Positions 16,141 through 25,946 of a stretch of DNA of 64,000 nucleotides are shown here, one piece after another (the stretch's first letter is position 1; each line of letters opens with the position of its first letter). Origin of the DNA: an uncultured Pseudoteredinibacter sp. (GTDB lineage Bacteria; Pseudomonadota; Gammaproteobacteria; Pseudomonadales; Cellvibrionaceae); assembly GCF_947502065.1 (NCBI RefSeq), contig NZ_CANMYE010000005.1, positions 310,001-374,000 of the forward strand, in the 5' to 3' direction. The notes beneath the pieces are model-generated. The model ran no database searches. It saw only the letters and a program-made list of their open reading frames with translations, and was not told the DNA's origin. A program made the position numbers and the translations under genes.

Positions 16141-16929
16141 ATGAGCACAATGAACTTAACTGGGCTTAATGTGCTCCTATGTCGGCCGGAGCAGGCGAAT
16201 ACCCGCCTGCAGGATAAAATTGTAGCGGCAGGGGGGCGATGTTTGCATATCCCCTGTATGGAAATTGCCCAATTGGAAGAGGCGGCGGCCATTGCCGCGA
16301 TCAAGGCTGGAGTTATGAACCTTGATCAATACGCGTTTGTGATCTTTATTAGCCAAAACGCCGTCAAATACGCAGAGCCTTGGATTGATCAGTATTGGCC
16401 CCAGTTACCTATGGGGCAGCAATATCTGGCAATTGGAGCAGCCACTGCGGCGGCGGCTCGGGGTATGGCGTTTGCTGAGTTAAGCTCGGCCGAGGGCGCC
16501 ATGGACAGTGAGGCACTTCTGGAACTGAAACAGCTGCAGGATTTAAGCGACAAAAAAGTCCTTATTTTCCGTGGCAAGGGTGGCCGAGAGCAACTGGCGC
16601 AAACATTAAGCCAGCGAGGTGCTAAAGTTGACTATTGCGAGCTCTACCGTCGTATTCGACCGGCTACGCTGAGTGCTGCCTTAGCTGGCAGCCAATTTTC
16701 TGATTTGCCAGGGCGAAAAGTGATTTTGGTGCACAGTGGCGAGTCCTTAGAAAACTTGCACCATGGAATAGAAGAAGCCGGGCTTGGTGCCTGGTTAAGT
16801 TACCGATTGATTTGCCCAAGCTTACGCGTTGCTGAAATGGCGAAAAGCTTAGGGTTTAAACAGGTCTTAGTTGCCAGTAATGCCGGTGAGCCCGCCATGC
16901 TGGAAGCCTTAACTAGATTGGCCAGCTAA
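16141..16929 (+). CDS. hemD: Uroporphyrinogen-III synthase
   Basis: The enzyme closes hydroxymethylbilane to uroporphyrinogen III with inversion of ring D. The sequence is variable in this family; here VLLCRPEQANTRLQDKIVAAGG starts domain 1, and FVIFISQNAVKYA, KVLIFRGKGGREQLAQTL and a final VASNAGEPAMLEAL mark the two-domain fold. Three close starts exist (GTG 16138, ATG 16141, ATG 16150), and an AAAGG lies just before them. It follows hemC by about 20 bases in the haem operon. Confidence 0.93.
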   Translation: MSTMNLTGLNVLLCRPEQANTRLQDKIVAAGGRCLHIPCMEIAQLEEAAAIAAIKAGVMNLDQYAFVIFISQNAVKYAEPWIDQYWPQLPMGQQYLAIGAATAAAARGMAFAELSSAEGAMDSEALLELKQLQDLSDKKVLIFRGKGGREQLAQTLSQRGAKVDYCELYRRIRPATLSAALAGSQFSDLPGRKVILVHSGESLENLHHGIEEAGLGAWLSYRLICPSLRVAEMAKSLGFKQVLVASNAGEPAMLEALTRLAS

Positions 16930-16991
16930 GCCCAAATAGAATTTAATTTAAAACCCCGCTGCTAGGGTGACCTTGCACAAATGGAGTTCAC

Positions 16992-18230
16992 ATGAGCAAT
17001 ACCGATAACAAAGATCAGCTGCCTGCCGACGATAAGGCAAAACAAGAGCAGCAAAAACCTGAGCAAAAACAGTCAGAATCAAAAACCGCCAGCGCCGCTA
17101 AGCCAGCTGAAAAAGCCGCTAGCAAAAAAGCCCCTGCTGCTAAAGAAAAAAGCTCGGGTGCCGGCTTCTTTATTTGGTTTGTAGTGCTACTGCTATGCGC
17201 TGCGGTTGGCGCCGGCGGATATTTTGGCTGGCAGTTCTGGCAGCAAGATAAAGCTCGCCAGGCGCGTGAAGCTGAAATGGCGGCGTTAATTGAAAGTCAG
17301 AATCAACAAATTCTGAAACTCGCCAGTGAGCAGCAAACGGTATCAGCTTCGGTAGCGGGCACTGATGAAGTGGCTCAAACCGTGCAGGGATCATTGCAAG
17401 CGGTGCATCAACGTTTAGATGCTCATAATAAGCGCTTGATCAGCATTTCCTCTACCAGTCGTGATGATTGGCTATTGGCCGAAGCGGAATACCTATTGCG
17501 TTTAGCGAACCAACGTTTGCTAACCGAGCGTGCCACTAAAGGTTCACAGGGCTTGCTAGAAACCGCCGATAAAATTTTGGCGGAAATGGATGACGTAGAT
17601 CTATTCCCAATTCGTCAGGCTATCGGTGAGGATCTCGCCGCATTAAAGCTAGCGCCAAAAGTTGATCGTGATGGTTTGTTTTTACGAATGGCAGGCTTAG
17701 CTAAGCAGATTGATAATTTGCCGACCTTACCTAAGCGGGTGCCGATGGCTGAGCGCAACCATTCTATGGAAGAGCCGGTATTACCTGAAAACGTTACTTG
17801 GCAGCATCGTATGCAGGGTTGGGCGACTTCGGTTTTCAATTATCTAAAAGGCTTTGTGCATATTCGTCGCAATCAACCGGTAAATGCGCTGTTGCCACCT
17901 GAAGCGCAGGCTTATGTGAAGCTTAATTTACGTTTTATGATTGAGCGTGCGCAGCTGGCGATGTTGCGTGAGGAAAAAGTAATTTACGAAACTTCTATTC
18001 AACAAGCTCGTGAGTGGCTACAAAATCAATTTCCACCAAATAGCCAAATCGAAGCTTTTATATTGGAATTAGATGATCTAGAAGGCCAGGAAATTATTGT
18101 TCCGCTCCCAGATATAACTTCATCGCTTGAGCAGTTGCGTGTGTACATAGAGCGTTTGCATAAAGTGAAATCGACCCAGCCACAGCCTAATACTCAGTCT
18201 CCGCAAGCAAGTGCGAGCGAGGAGGCTTAA
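16992..18230 (+). CDS. hemX: HemX, membrane protein of the haem operon
   Basis: The 412-residue protein begins with a Lys/Ala/Glu-rich, disordered cytoplasmic stretch (residues 1-55). One membrane span follows (FFIWFVVLLLCAAVGAGGYF, about 57-77), then a coiled coil and a helical periplasmic domain. HemX is sometimes annotated as a uroporphyrinogen methyltransferase, but no SAM-binding motif is visible here, and its role is not settled. A GGAG site lies five bases before the ATG. hemY follows two bases after its stop, so the pair is translated together. Confidence 0.9.
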   Translation: MSNTDNKDQLPADDKAKQEQQKPEQKQSESKTASAAKPAEKAASKKAPAAKEKSSGAGFFIWFVVLLLCAAVGAGGYFGWQFWQQDKARQAREAEMAALIESQNQQILKLASEQQTVSASVAGTDEVAQTVQGSLQAVHQRLDAHNKRLISISSTSRDDWLLAEAEYLLRLANQRLLTERATKGSQGLLETADKILAEMDDVDLFPIRQAIGEDLAALKLAPKVDRDGLFLRMAGLAKQIDNLPTLPKRVPMAERNHSMEEPVLPENVTWQHRMQGWATSVFNYLKGFVHIRRNQPVNALLPPEAQAYVKLNLRFMIERAQLAMLREEKVIYETSIQQAREWLQNQFPPNSQIEAFILELDDLEGQEIIVPLPDITSSLEQLRVYIERLHKVKSTQPQPNTQSPQASASEEA

Positions 18231-18232
18231 TA

Positions 18233-19483
18233 ATGAAATTTCGTTGGAAGTTCAAATTATTGGTTTTACTGGCAATAATTGCCGGTGTTTTCTATCTCGA
18301 TTATTTAGTGCAACACGATAGTGGCTATGTACTGATCGCCTTCGGTAACATCAGTATCGAGATGAGCTTTTGGTTTACCGTCATTTTAGTCGTGGCGGCT
18401 CTTTTGCTTGCGCGTTGGACTGCAAAGTTATCAAAAGGAAGTGTAAGTCTCGTCAAAAAAAGCACCGGCTTTATTCTCTTTGGTAGCGCCGCTGCAGCCC
18501 AAAAGCGTGCCGAGAAAGGCTTGGTAGAATTCATCGAAGGCGATTTTAAATCTGCCCGTAAAGATCTATTGAAATCAGCCCACAATGTTCAAGCCCCTGT
18601 ACTTAATTATTTGGCGGCCGCGCGCAGTGCTCATGAGTTAGGTGATGAGAATCAAGCGAACGAGCTTCTGCTAAAAGCCGAAGAAGTGGCTTCAGAAGAT
18701 AGCTTGGCTATTATCATCACTCAGGCGCGCATTCAGTTCTCAGCTAAGAAGTATGAGCAGTGTGTGGCGACTTTAGAGAAGGCTCGCAAGATTTCACCGA
18801 AAAATGTTTTGGTGCTGGAATACCTTCGAAATGTCTACACAGAATTGGAAGATTGGGAGTCTCTAGAGCGCCTATTGCCAGAATTAAATCGCCATAAGGT
18901 GGGCAGTGAAGAAGAACGTTTGGCTTTGTCGGATAAATTGTATTTAGCGTTGATTGATTTGGCCGGTGAGCAAGCAAGCCGTATGCAAACCAAAAACGCC
19001 ATCGCTAAATTGCAGGAAGTTTGGGAAGACCTGCCTAAGGATGTAAAGAAGCGTCCGGCGATGGTTATGGCTTATACCCAGCAGTTGCGGCGCTACGATG
19101 GCGATGCGATTGCCGAAAACTTGTTGCGCCGTCATTTGCAGAAAGATTGGCAGAGTAATCTTATCTCCCTCTATGGTTTGCTAGCCGGCGAAGATTTGGA
19201 TCGTCAGCTTATACAGGCCGAAAACTGGCTAAAGCAACGCCCTGCAGATGCGGCTTTGTTGCTAAGCTGTGCGCGCCTAAGCTTGCGCAATGAGCTGTGG
19301 GGCAAGGCGAAAGAGTATTACCAAAATTCCATCAAGCAAAAACCAAGCGCAGAAGCCTGTGCGGAGCTTGGTCGTCTATTGGCTGCAATGGGTGAACATG
19401 AGCTGAGCACTCAGTATTATCAGCAGGGCTTAAAAAGCGCTGCTAATGTGCAATCTCAGCTTCCCCTCCCTAAGCCAGCTTAA
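18233..19483 (+). CDS. hemY: HemY, TPR membrane protein of the haem operon
   Basis: The 416-residue protein has two N-terminal membrane spans (about residues 7-25 and 42-62), flanking a short periplasmic loop. The rest is a cytoplasmic helical-repeat domain with TPR-like units (AARSAHELGDENQANELLLKAEE, AELGRLLAAMGEHELSTQYY). Despite its name it is unrelated to the protoporphyrinogen oxidase HemY of Gram-positives. In gammaproteobacteria it is a conserved haem-operon protein of uncertain biochemical role. It ends the operon and is followed by a 10-bp-stem hairpin. Confidence 0.92.
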   Translation: MKFRWKFKLLVLLAIIAGVFYLDYLVQHDSGYVLIAFGNISIEMSFWFTVILVVAALLLARWTAKLSKGSVSLVKKSTGFILFGSAAAAQKRAEKGLVEFIEGDFKSARKDLLKSAHNVQAPVLNYLAAARSAHELGDENQANELLLKAEEVASEDSLAIIITQARIQFSAKKYEQCVATLEKARKISPKNVLVLEYLRNVYTELEDWESLERLLPELNRHKVGSEEERLALSDKLYLALIDLAGEQASRMQTKNAIAKLQEVWEDLPKDVKKRPAMVMAYTQQLRRYDGDAIAENLLRRHLQKDWQSNLISLYGLLAGEDLDRQLIQAENWLKQRPADAALLLSCARLSLRNELWGKAKEYYQNSIKQKPSAEACAELGRLLAAMGEHELSTQYYQQGLKSAANVQSQLPLPKPA

Positions 19484-19491
19484 TGTCATAA

Positions 19492-19515
19492 TTGGGTGGC
19501 CGATTGGCCACCCAA
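19492..19515 (+). terminator. Hairpin terminator of the hem operon
   Basis: A perfect 10-bp stem TTGGGTGGCC / GGCCACCCAA with loop GATT, seven bases after the hemY stop. A T-rich stretch (TTGTTCTTTT) begins only eight bases downstream, so termination may be partial. Confidence 0.7.
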
Positions 19516-19650
19516 GCCTAAATTGTTCTTTTCTGACGTAAATATTTTCTTTTTTGCAGATCTTGGCGTATGTTTAATACTAAGCCTTCGTTGATTTCGT
19601 TTGTTTAAAACGAAGGTGTTGCTTTGGTTTTCTGAGCGCTGATTTGCATT

Positions 19651-21546
19651 ATGTTAAGACCTTTAGCCAGTGGTATCTTATGCTTCCTGATTGGGATTAT
19701 ATGGGGAGGGAGCGTTCATGCTGAGAGTTTGACAGAGTTAATTGAGCGTTTAGAAGTGAGGCGTTTGCAGATGGATTTTGACGCTGATGTTCGAATTCAG
19801 CTTGAGTCAAAATTTGATGAATACCCTCAGTTGCCATCTGCCAAGCAGGCGCATTATCTATTACTTTTGCAAGATTCCCAGCTCCGCTCTGGTGAAATTA
19901 AACAGTCTCTAAGTACTCGTGAAAAGATCAAGCCTCTAGAGCAGTTGTTTCCATCCAAACACTTTACTCTTTATAGCCTGATGCTTGAAGGCATCGCAAA
20001 GGCCTATCTCAATGAAACATCTCAAGCACAGAAGATTTACGAAAGTTTGGCTGTAGAATCAAAAAATGAAGGCGATTACCTATTGTACTTTCATAGCCGC
20101 TTATCCCTAGGTGATTTGTTTACTGGCTTGAGAGAATTTAGCCAAGCCCTACTGCAATATAGTGAAGCTCAAAAAGTACTTGTTGAAACCCTTTTGCCTA
20201 CGCTTGAGGACAAAGAGCGTTATAGCAAAGAGGGTGAGATGAACTATCGCATTGGTTATGTCTATGGGCGAATGTTGCGGCATCAAGAGGCAATAGACTT
20301 TATCAGTGAGGCCTTGCGTTTAGACACTCTGGCAGGCAATCAGCGCAATGTCCGCTTTGATCTTTTTCGTCTAGCAGAAGAAAACCGTCAACTGGGAAAA
20401 ACAGATGAGGCCAAAGCTTATTACAATAAATTATTGCTTGCTGCGTTAGCTGGACCACACCCAGATGTCTATAGAGTGTTCGCGGCGAAAGTTGGCTTGG
20501 CGCGATTGTATATTGAAGAGGGTAATTCTCAGCAAGCGGCTATAAGTCTTGATGAGGCCTCAGATTACATGGAGGGGGTGGAGAATCGCCCGCTACTAAT
20601 GCGCTATCACCTTGCCCGCGCTCAACTGGCTTTATTACAAGGGCGACATGAAGATGCTGTGAAGGCGGCTGATTTATTTATAGATGTTGCTGGAACGGAG
20701 CAGTGGGACGATTTGGGGATAGCCGTTTACGAGGTGCTTGGGGCAGCTTACGAAGCCTTGGATCGACATCCAGAGTCATTATCATCGTTTCAAAAAATGC
20801 ATGAGCTCTATAGGAAAAGAAGTGATTATGCCCGGGTCATGGCCGCAGAGGTTGAGCGGGCACGTTTCGATTTTGAGCGTCGAGAATTAGAATTAAAAAG
20901 CCTATCTAGAGATAAAAAGATTGCTGAATTAAAGCTACAGTCTGCAGAAGTAAGGGCTGAGCTCGGGCGGGGTAGGCTGATAACGGCTGTGCTATTGATA
21001 GCCTCATTGTTGCTCCTAATTTTGATCTTGGTGTCAGGGCGCCGCCGCTTTAAGCGGCTGGCAGAGTGCGATGCCTTGACGGGGGTGAAGAATAGACGAG
21101 CTATTTTTGAATATGGAGAGAAGGCTTTTACTTCTCGTGGCCTGTTAAGCATCCTATTGATCGATATAGATTTTTTTAAGAGGATCAATGATAGCTTTGG
21201 TCATGGCTATGGGGATGAAATTCTTTGTGCAGTGGCCGAAATAGCTCGTGAACTTTGCGAACAGAATGTCGAATTCGGAAGGGTCGGTGGTGAAGAGTTT
21301 CTGTTTGTTTTGCCGCGCAGGGGTCCAAGTGAGGTGAATGTCTTCGCTGAATTATTTATGAGCAAAATTCGGATGCTGAGATTACCTGATGGAAGTTCAT
21401 TAAGCTGCAGCGTGGGTATTAGTCAGTCAGGTGGTGAGATAAATGGCTTTATGGGGCTTATCGAGAAGGCTGATATCGCACTTTATAGTGCAAAACGAGC
21501 GGGTCGTGATCGAATTGTTAATTATTCATCTGAACTGAATAGCTAG
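19651..21546 (+). CDS. TPR-GGDEF diguanylate cyclase, copy 1
   Basis: The 631-residue protein has a signal peptide (cleavage near VHAES, residue 25) and a periplasmic TPR domain (about 30-400). A coiled stretch, one membrane span (LITAVLLIASLLLLILILV, about 443-463) and a cytoplasmic GGDEF domain follow, with the active motif GGEEF at 546-550 and DFFKRINDSFGHGYGDE. It should make c-di-GMP in response to something bound by the TPRs. No RxxD inhibition site precedes GGEEF, so product feedback is probably absent. The next gene has the same architecture and clear sequence similarity: a tandem duplication. Confidence 0.9.
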   Translation: MLRPLASGILCFLIGIIWGGSVHAESLTELIERLEVRRLQMDFDADVRIQLESKFDEYPQLPSAKQAHYLLLLQDSQLRSGEIKQSLSTREKIKPLEQLFPSKHFTLYSLMLEGIAKAYLNETSQAQKIYESLAVESKNEGDYLLYFHSRLSLGDLFTGLREFSQALLQYSEAQKVLVETLLPTLEDKERYSKEGEMNYRIGYVYGRMLRHQEAIDFISEALRLDTLAGNQRNVRFDLFRLAEENRQLGKTDEAKAYYNKLLLAALAGPHPDVYRVFAAKVGLARLYIEEGNSQQAAISLDEASDYMEGVENRPLLMRYHLARAQLALLQGRHEDAVKAADLFIDVAGTEQWDDLGIAVYEVLGAAYEALDRHPESLSSFQKMHELYRKRSDYARVMAAEVERARFDFERRELELKSLSRDKKIAELKLQSAEVRAELGRGRLITAVLLIASLLLLILILVSGRRRFKRLAECDALTGVKNRRAIFEYGEKAFTSRGLLSILLIDIDFFKRINDSFGHGYGDEILCAVAEIARELCEQNVEFGRVGGEEFLFVLPRRGPSEVNVFAELFMSKIRMLRLPDGSSLSCSVGISQSGGEINGFMGLIEKADIALYSAKRAGRDRIVNYSSELNS

Positions 21547-21598
21547 CTGTTCAAAAACTAGCTCTTTTAGACGGGTTTGAAGTTCATCTCTCGCGCTC

Positions 21599-21617
21599 AG
21601 TTCCTTGGAACTTTTTT
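21599..21617 (+). terminator. Possible terminator between the two cyclase genes
   Basis: Stem AGTTC / GAACT with loop CTTG is followed by six T. The stem is short. A second hairpin, AGCTAG / CTAGCT, overlaps the preceding stop region. Otherwise the 291 bases between the two genes hold no gene. Confidence 0.5.
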
Positions 21618-21837
21618 GTTACTTTCTTTTGCGTTCTCTTGCCCATTTCTAAGCCTTTGTTCTGTATTGCGTTTCTCCTTCAGCTAAGTGCTTGCCACTT
21701 TCTTTCCTATAGGCTTAAGTTTAAGGGTGTAAGCCCAAGATAGCCTGTTCATTCCAATGACTTAGGCGTGAAGAGGCTTACGTAGAGCTGGCCGTTGAGT
21801 CATTCTTCGCTTAAAAACCTGAAAGCTGGATTGCGAG

Positions 21838-23754
21838 ATGAGTTTTTATCTTTCAAGACAAGTTCTTTGTCTAATATTCCCCTTGCTCTTATCGTTATCG
21901 TCAATGGCCGAGACTCTATCGGAGGTAGTGGCTCGCCTAGAGGCAAAGCGCCTTGATATGAGCTTTGAAGATGAAGAGCGCGTTCTGCTTGAATCTTTTG
22001 GCGATCAATATGAACAACTCCCCATTAAAGAGCAGCTAAATTACCTAGTTCTCTTGCAGGATGCTCAAGCTCGCTCCAGTGAGGTGTCTAAATCCTTAAT
22101 TACTCGTGAGCTTTTTAAACAGAAAAGCAGAGGTGTTGAAGGTGTAGAAGATTTGAAACGCTACAGTTTGCACTGCGAGACAATAGCCTACGCTTACTTA
22201 CAGAAAATTGATAAGACCATTGCGCTGGTTAACCAACTAATTGAAATTTCTCGAGCGCAGGGTGATCCCTTGCTGGAATTTCACGGTTTGTTAAAACTTG
22301 GCGATAACTACGCCGGTGAAGGAAAGTTTAGTAAAGCCTTAAAGCAATTTTCATTGGCAAAAGAGGTTTATAGTAAGCAGCTCGCATCGACACTGAGTGA
22401 GCGACATCGAAATAGTAAAGCCGGCGAATTAAGTTACAGGGTAGGGCATATATACGGACGCATGCTGCGTCACAATGAGGCAATAGTATATATAAAGGAA
22501 GCTCTGCGTTTAGATACTCTGGCAGGGAATCAAAGAAATATACGATTTGATTATTTTCGCCTCGCAGAGGAATACTATTTGCTTGGAGAATACGAAATTT
22601 CAGGCGCTTATTTTAATAAGCTTATTCAAGCATCGACCAACTTAATTGAAATTGATGTCTACAAGTTGTTTGCAGCACAGGTCGGCTTGGCGAGAGTTTA
22701 TATCGCTCAGAAGGATTATGACTCAGCTCAAAGTTATTTGGATTTGGCAACGCAGAGACTTGCTAGGATAGAAGATCGAACTTGGCTAATGCGCTACTAC
22801 ATAGCGACAGCTAACTTGTCCTTGAGTCAGGGGGATTTTAAAGAAGCTTTGCACCAGATAGATCATTTGGATAGCTTAAGTGAGTCTATTTACTGGTTCA
22901 ATATTGGTGCCAAGCGCCGGGAAATTGAGGCGCAAGCCTATGCTGGCTTGGGAATGCATAAAGAGTCGGCACTGGCTTATCAGAAGGTCGTTGAGCTAGA
23001 GAGGCAGAGGAACAATTATTTACGATTAATCAATGCGGAAGTTGAGAAAGCTCGTTTTGATTTTGAGTTGACCTCACTAAAAGTTGAAAGCCTTTCTAGA
23101 AAAAGCCAACTGACTGAGCTAAAACTGGAAGCTACGGAAGCGCGAGCCTCGAAATCGAGGGATCGTTTAGTTACTGCAATGTTGTTAATTGTATCGCTTT
23201 TAGTCATTGTGCTTATCTTGGTTGTTGGTCGCAGAAGATTGCGTCGCTTGGCTGATTATGATGCCCTGACAAGAGTACGCAATCGACGCGCCATAATGCG
23301 AGTGGCTGACGAAGCCATTGCTAAATTCGATGTATTGAGTGTACTAATAGTTGATGTGGATTTTTTTAAATTAATCAATGATAAGTACGGTCATGGACAA
23401 GGAGATAGGGTGCTTTTGGAGGTCGCAGCCATCGCTAAAAGACACTGCAACAAAGAGCAATATTTTGGTCGAATTGGCGGCGAAGAGTTCCTCTTTATCT
23501 TGCCGAAGCTCGCCTTGGCCGAAGCCTCTTTTTTTGCGCAAGAGTTTTCGGAAAAACTTAAGCAAATTACTTTACCAGATGGAGGTAAAGTTACGGCCAG
23601 TGTAGGGGTGTCGCAGTCTCATGGGCGGGGTGATAATTACAAGAGGCTTTTGGAGCAAGCGGATTTGGCACTCTATCGGGCAAAAGAAATGGGCCGCAAC
23701 CAAGTCTGTATTCAGCGCAGCCCAGATCAGCCAACCTTAGTATCGGCTGTGTGA
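21838..23754 (+). CDS. TPR-GGDEF diguanylate cyclase, copy 2
   Basis: The 638-residue product repeats the layout of its upstream neighbour: signal peptide (cleavage near SSMAET, residue 24), periplasmic TPR region, coiled stretch, membrane span about 443-463 (LVTAMLLIVSLLVIVLILVV) and a GGDEF domain with GGEEF at 547-551 and DFFKLINDKYGHGQGD. The block YGRMLRHNEAIVYIKEALRL plus DTLAGNQRN is nearly identical in both copies, while the N-terminal TPRs diverge more, suggesting similar output from different or differently tuned signals. No RxxD site is visible. It converges on ubiD with five bases between. Confidence 0.9.
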   Translation: MSFYLSRQVLCLIFPLLLSLSSMAETLSEVVARLEAKRLDMSFEDEERVLLESFGDQYEQLPIKEQLNYLVLLQDAQARSSEVSKSLITRELFKQKSRGVEGVEDLKRYSLHCETIAYAYLQKIDKTIALVNQLIEISRAQGDPLLEFHGLLKLGDNYAGEGKFSKALKQFSLAKEVYSKQLASTLSERHRNSKAGELSYRVGHIYGRMLRHNEAIVYIKEALRLDTLAGNQRNIRFDYFRLAEEYYLLGEYEISGAYFNKLIQASTNLIEIDVYKLFAAQVGLARVYIAQKDYDSAQSYLDLATQRLARIEDRTWLMRYYIATANLSLSQGDFKEALHQIDHLDSLSESIYWFNIGAKRREIEAQAYAGLGMHKESALAYQKVVELERQRNNYLRLINAEVEKARFDFELTSLKVESLSRKSQLTELKLEATEARASKSRDRLVTAMLLIVSLLVIVLILVVGRRRLRRLADYDALTRVRNRRAIMRVADEAIAKFDVLSVLIVDVDFFKLINDKYGHGQGDRVLLEVAAIAKRHCNKEQYFGRIGGEEFLFILPKLALAEASFFAQEFSEKLKQITLPDGGKVTASVGVSQSHGRGDNYKRLLEQADLALYRAKEMGRNQVCIQRSPDQPTLVSAV

Positions 23755-23759
23755 TTTTG

Positions 23760-25253
23760 TTAAATAAGTTTGTTGTCGCTTTCTGGTAGACGAATGCCAA
23801 GCTCATCCCACATGGCATCCACCTTATCTTTCACGGCTTGATCCATAGTAATGCTTACACCCCATTCACGATCGGTTTCACCGGGCCATTTATTGGTCGC
23901 ATCCATGCCCATTTTTGAACCTAAGCCTGAAACCGGCGAGGCAAAGTCCAAATAATCAATCGGCGTGTTTTCAACCATAGTGGTATCGCGTATAGGGTCC
24001 ATACGAGTGGTCATTGCCCAAATTACATCTTTCCAATCTCGAGCATTAACATCATCGTCGGTAACGATCACAAACTTGGTGTACATAAACTGGCGCAAGA
24101 AAGACCAGACCCCCATCATCACGCGCTTGGCATGACCAGGGTATTGCTTCTTCATCGTCACTACCGCTAGACGATAAGAACAGCCTTCTGGTGGCAAATA
24201 GAAATCGACTATTTCTGGAAACTGCTTTTGTAAAATAGGCACAAAAACTTCGTTCAGCGCCACTCCTAAAACGGCTGGCTCATCGGGTGGGCGGCCGGTG
24301 TAAGTGCTGTGGTAAATCGGATCTTTACGATGAGTAATCGTTTCTACCGTAAATACCGGGAAGCGATCGACTTCATTGTAATAACCCGTATGATCACCAT
24401 AGGGCCCTTCATCGGCCATATCATCGGGATAGATAAACCCTTCAAGTACATATTCAGCACTGGCGGGAACCTGCAAATCATTACTGATGGATTTACAGAC
24501 TTCCGTTTTATCGTCCCGCAGCAAGCCCGCAAATGCATACTCACTCAAAGTATCGGGTACCGGCGTTACTGCACCTAGAATCGTCGCAGGATCGGCGCCA
24601 AGGGCAACGCTGACCGGATAAGGCTCGCCCGGGTGCTTCTCTTGCCATTCGCGAAAATCTAAAGCACCACCGCGATGGCTCAACCAACGCATAATCAAAC
24701 GGTTTTTACTCAGCTTTTGCATGCGGTAAATACCCAGGTTCTGACGCTCTTTATTGGGGCCGCGAGTAATCACCAAAGGCCAAGTAATTAACGGCGCCGC
24801 ATCGCCAGGCCAGCAAGTTTGAATAGGAATCTCGTCAAGATTAACTTCATCACCTTGCTTAACAACTTGTTGGCAAGCGGCCTTACTCAACACCTTCGGC
24901 CCCATATTGAGTACCTTTTTGAAGATGGGCATCTTACTCCAAGCATCTTTCAAACCCTTGGGTGGCTCGGGCTCTTTCAAAAAGGCCAGCAATTTGCCGA
25001 CTTCTCTAAGGGCGTCAACACTTTCCTCGCCCATCCCCAAGGCAACCCGCTCAGGAGTACCAAATAGATTGGCCAAAACCGGAGTATCAAAACCTACCGG
25101 GTTTTCAAATAGCAGAGCTGGACCGCCGGCTCGCAAAGTGCGATCGCAAATCTCAGTCATTTCCAGATTAGGGTCTACCGGCGTATGGATGCGCTTAAGC
25201 TCGCCGCGTTTCTCCAGCAGCTTTATAAAATCGCGCAGGTCTTTGTATTTCAT
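23760..25253 (-). CDS. ubiD: 3-octaprenyl-4-hydroxybenzoate decarboxylase (prenylated-FMN dependent)
   Basis: The 497-residue enzyme removes the carboxyl group from polyprenyl-hydroxybenzoate in ubiquinone synthesis and needs prenyl-FMN from UbiX, which is not in the window. Characteristic stretches are [21 protein letters not shown] at the start, [44 protein letters not shown] and [12 protein letters not shown]. Length is typical. In Pseudomonas it lies close to rho; here an 8-kb block separates them. Confidence 0.96.
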   Translation of the reverse strand: MKYKDLRDFIKLLEKRGELKRIHTPVDPNLEMTEICDRTLRAGGPALLFENPVGFDTPVLANLFGTPERVALGMGEESVDALREVGKLLAFLKEPEPPKGLKDAWSKMPIFKKVLNMGPKVLSKAACQQVVKQGDEVNLDEIPIQTCWPGDAAPLITWPLVITRGPNKERQNLGIYRMQKLSKNRLIMRWLSHRGGALDFREWQEKHPGEPYPVSVALGADPATILGAVTPVPDTLSEYAFAGLLRDDKTEVCKSISNDLQVPASAEYVLEGFIYPDDMADEGPYGDHTGYYNEVDRFPVFTVETITHRKDPIYHSTYTGRPPDEPAVLGVALNEVFVPILQKQFPEIVDFYLPPEGCSYRLAVVTMKKQYPGHAKRVMMGVWSFLRQFMYTKFVIVTDDDVNARDWKDVIWAMTTRMDPIRDTTMVENTPIDYLDFASPVSGLGSKMGMDATNKWPGETDREWGVSITMDQAVKDKVDAMWDELGIRLPESDNKLI

Positions 25254-25418
25254 GGTGTTACCGCAGTTAAAAGGCGTTAGAGAGGCCAGAAAAAGCTAAC
25301 TTTAACATGAAAGGCGCCTCTGTTAAGGTTTGTAGACTCTTTGCTGCACTGTCTTCTTGCAAGCGCAGTGGTAGTCAGTAGGGCCTAAGCAAACAATAAC
25401 AACAAAGGTAACTCTGCG

Positions 25419-25946
25419 ATGAAAAAAGTCCTAATGGCCAGTGTCGTAGCTGGCATCATCATGTTCTTCTGGGGTTTCGTATCTTGGACCGTACTCAGCT
25501 GGCACCAAGATGCCTCCCACCGCTTTAGCGACGAAGCTGCCATGGAAGCCAGCATCAAAGCCCAGGCACCAGAGGCTGGAATCTACTTCTTGCCCTTCGA
25601 AGAAGAAGGTTTCAAAGAAGGCGGCGCCTCAATGTTTGCCAGCATCGTCCCCGAATACCACCTCAACATGCCCGTCACACTAGGTGTTGGCCTATTGTGC
25701 TACATAGTCTCGGCCTTTCTTGTCTGCCTAGCCCTAAACATGACCTCAGGCCTCAGCTACGGGCAACGACTCGGCTACATCTGCCTAATAGGCCTAATCA
25801 TCGGCTTCGTTGGTCACTTTCCGTACTGGAACTGGATGAACTTCTCCACCCCTTATGTGCTGGTCATGATTGTCGATTCGGTAATCAGTTGGTTACTGGC
25901 TGGGCTGGTGATAGCTAAGTGGGTCGAGGGTAGGGTTCAAGAATAA
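25419..25946 (+). CDS. Membrane protein of unknown function
   Basis: The 175-residue protein has a membrane span at each end region: residues 5-27 (MASVVAGIIMFFWGFVSWTVL), about 90-112, 120-140 and 145-168. A loop of about 60 residues (SWHQDASHRFSDEAAMEAS...) after the first span is predicted outside the cytoplasm. No family is recognised. Codons ending in C (ATC, TTC, AAC, TAC, ACC) dominate, unlike most genes in the window but like the first half of the next gene. It stands alone, followed by a long inverted-repeat element. Confidence 0.7.
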   Translation: MKKVLMASVVAGIIMFFWGFVSWTVLSWHQDASHRFSDEAAMEASIKAQAPEAGIYFLPFEEEGFKEGGASMFASIVPEYHLNMPVTLGVGLLCYIVSAFLVCLALNMTSGLSYGQRLGYICLIGLIIGFVGHFPYWNWMNFSTPYVLVMIVDSVISWLLAGLVIAKWVEGRVQE

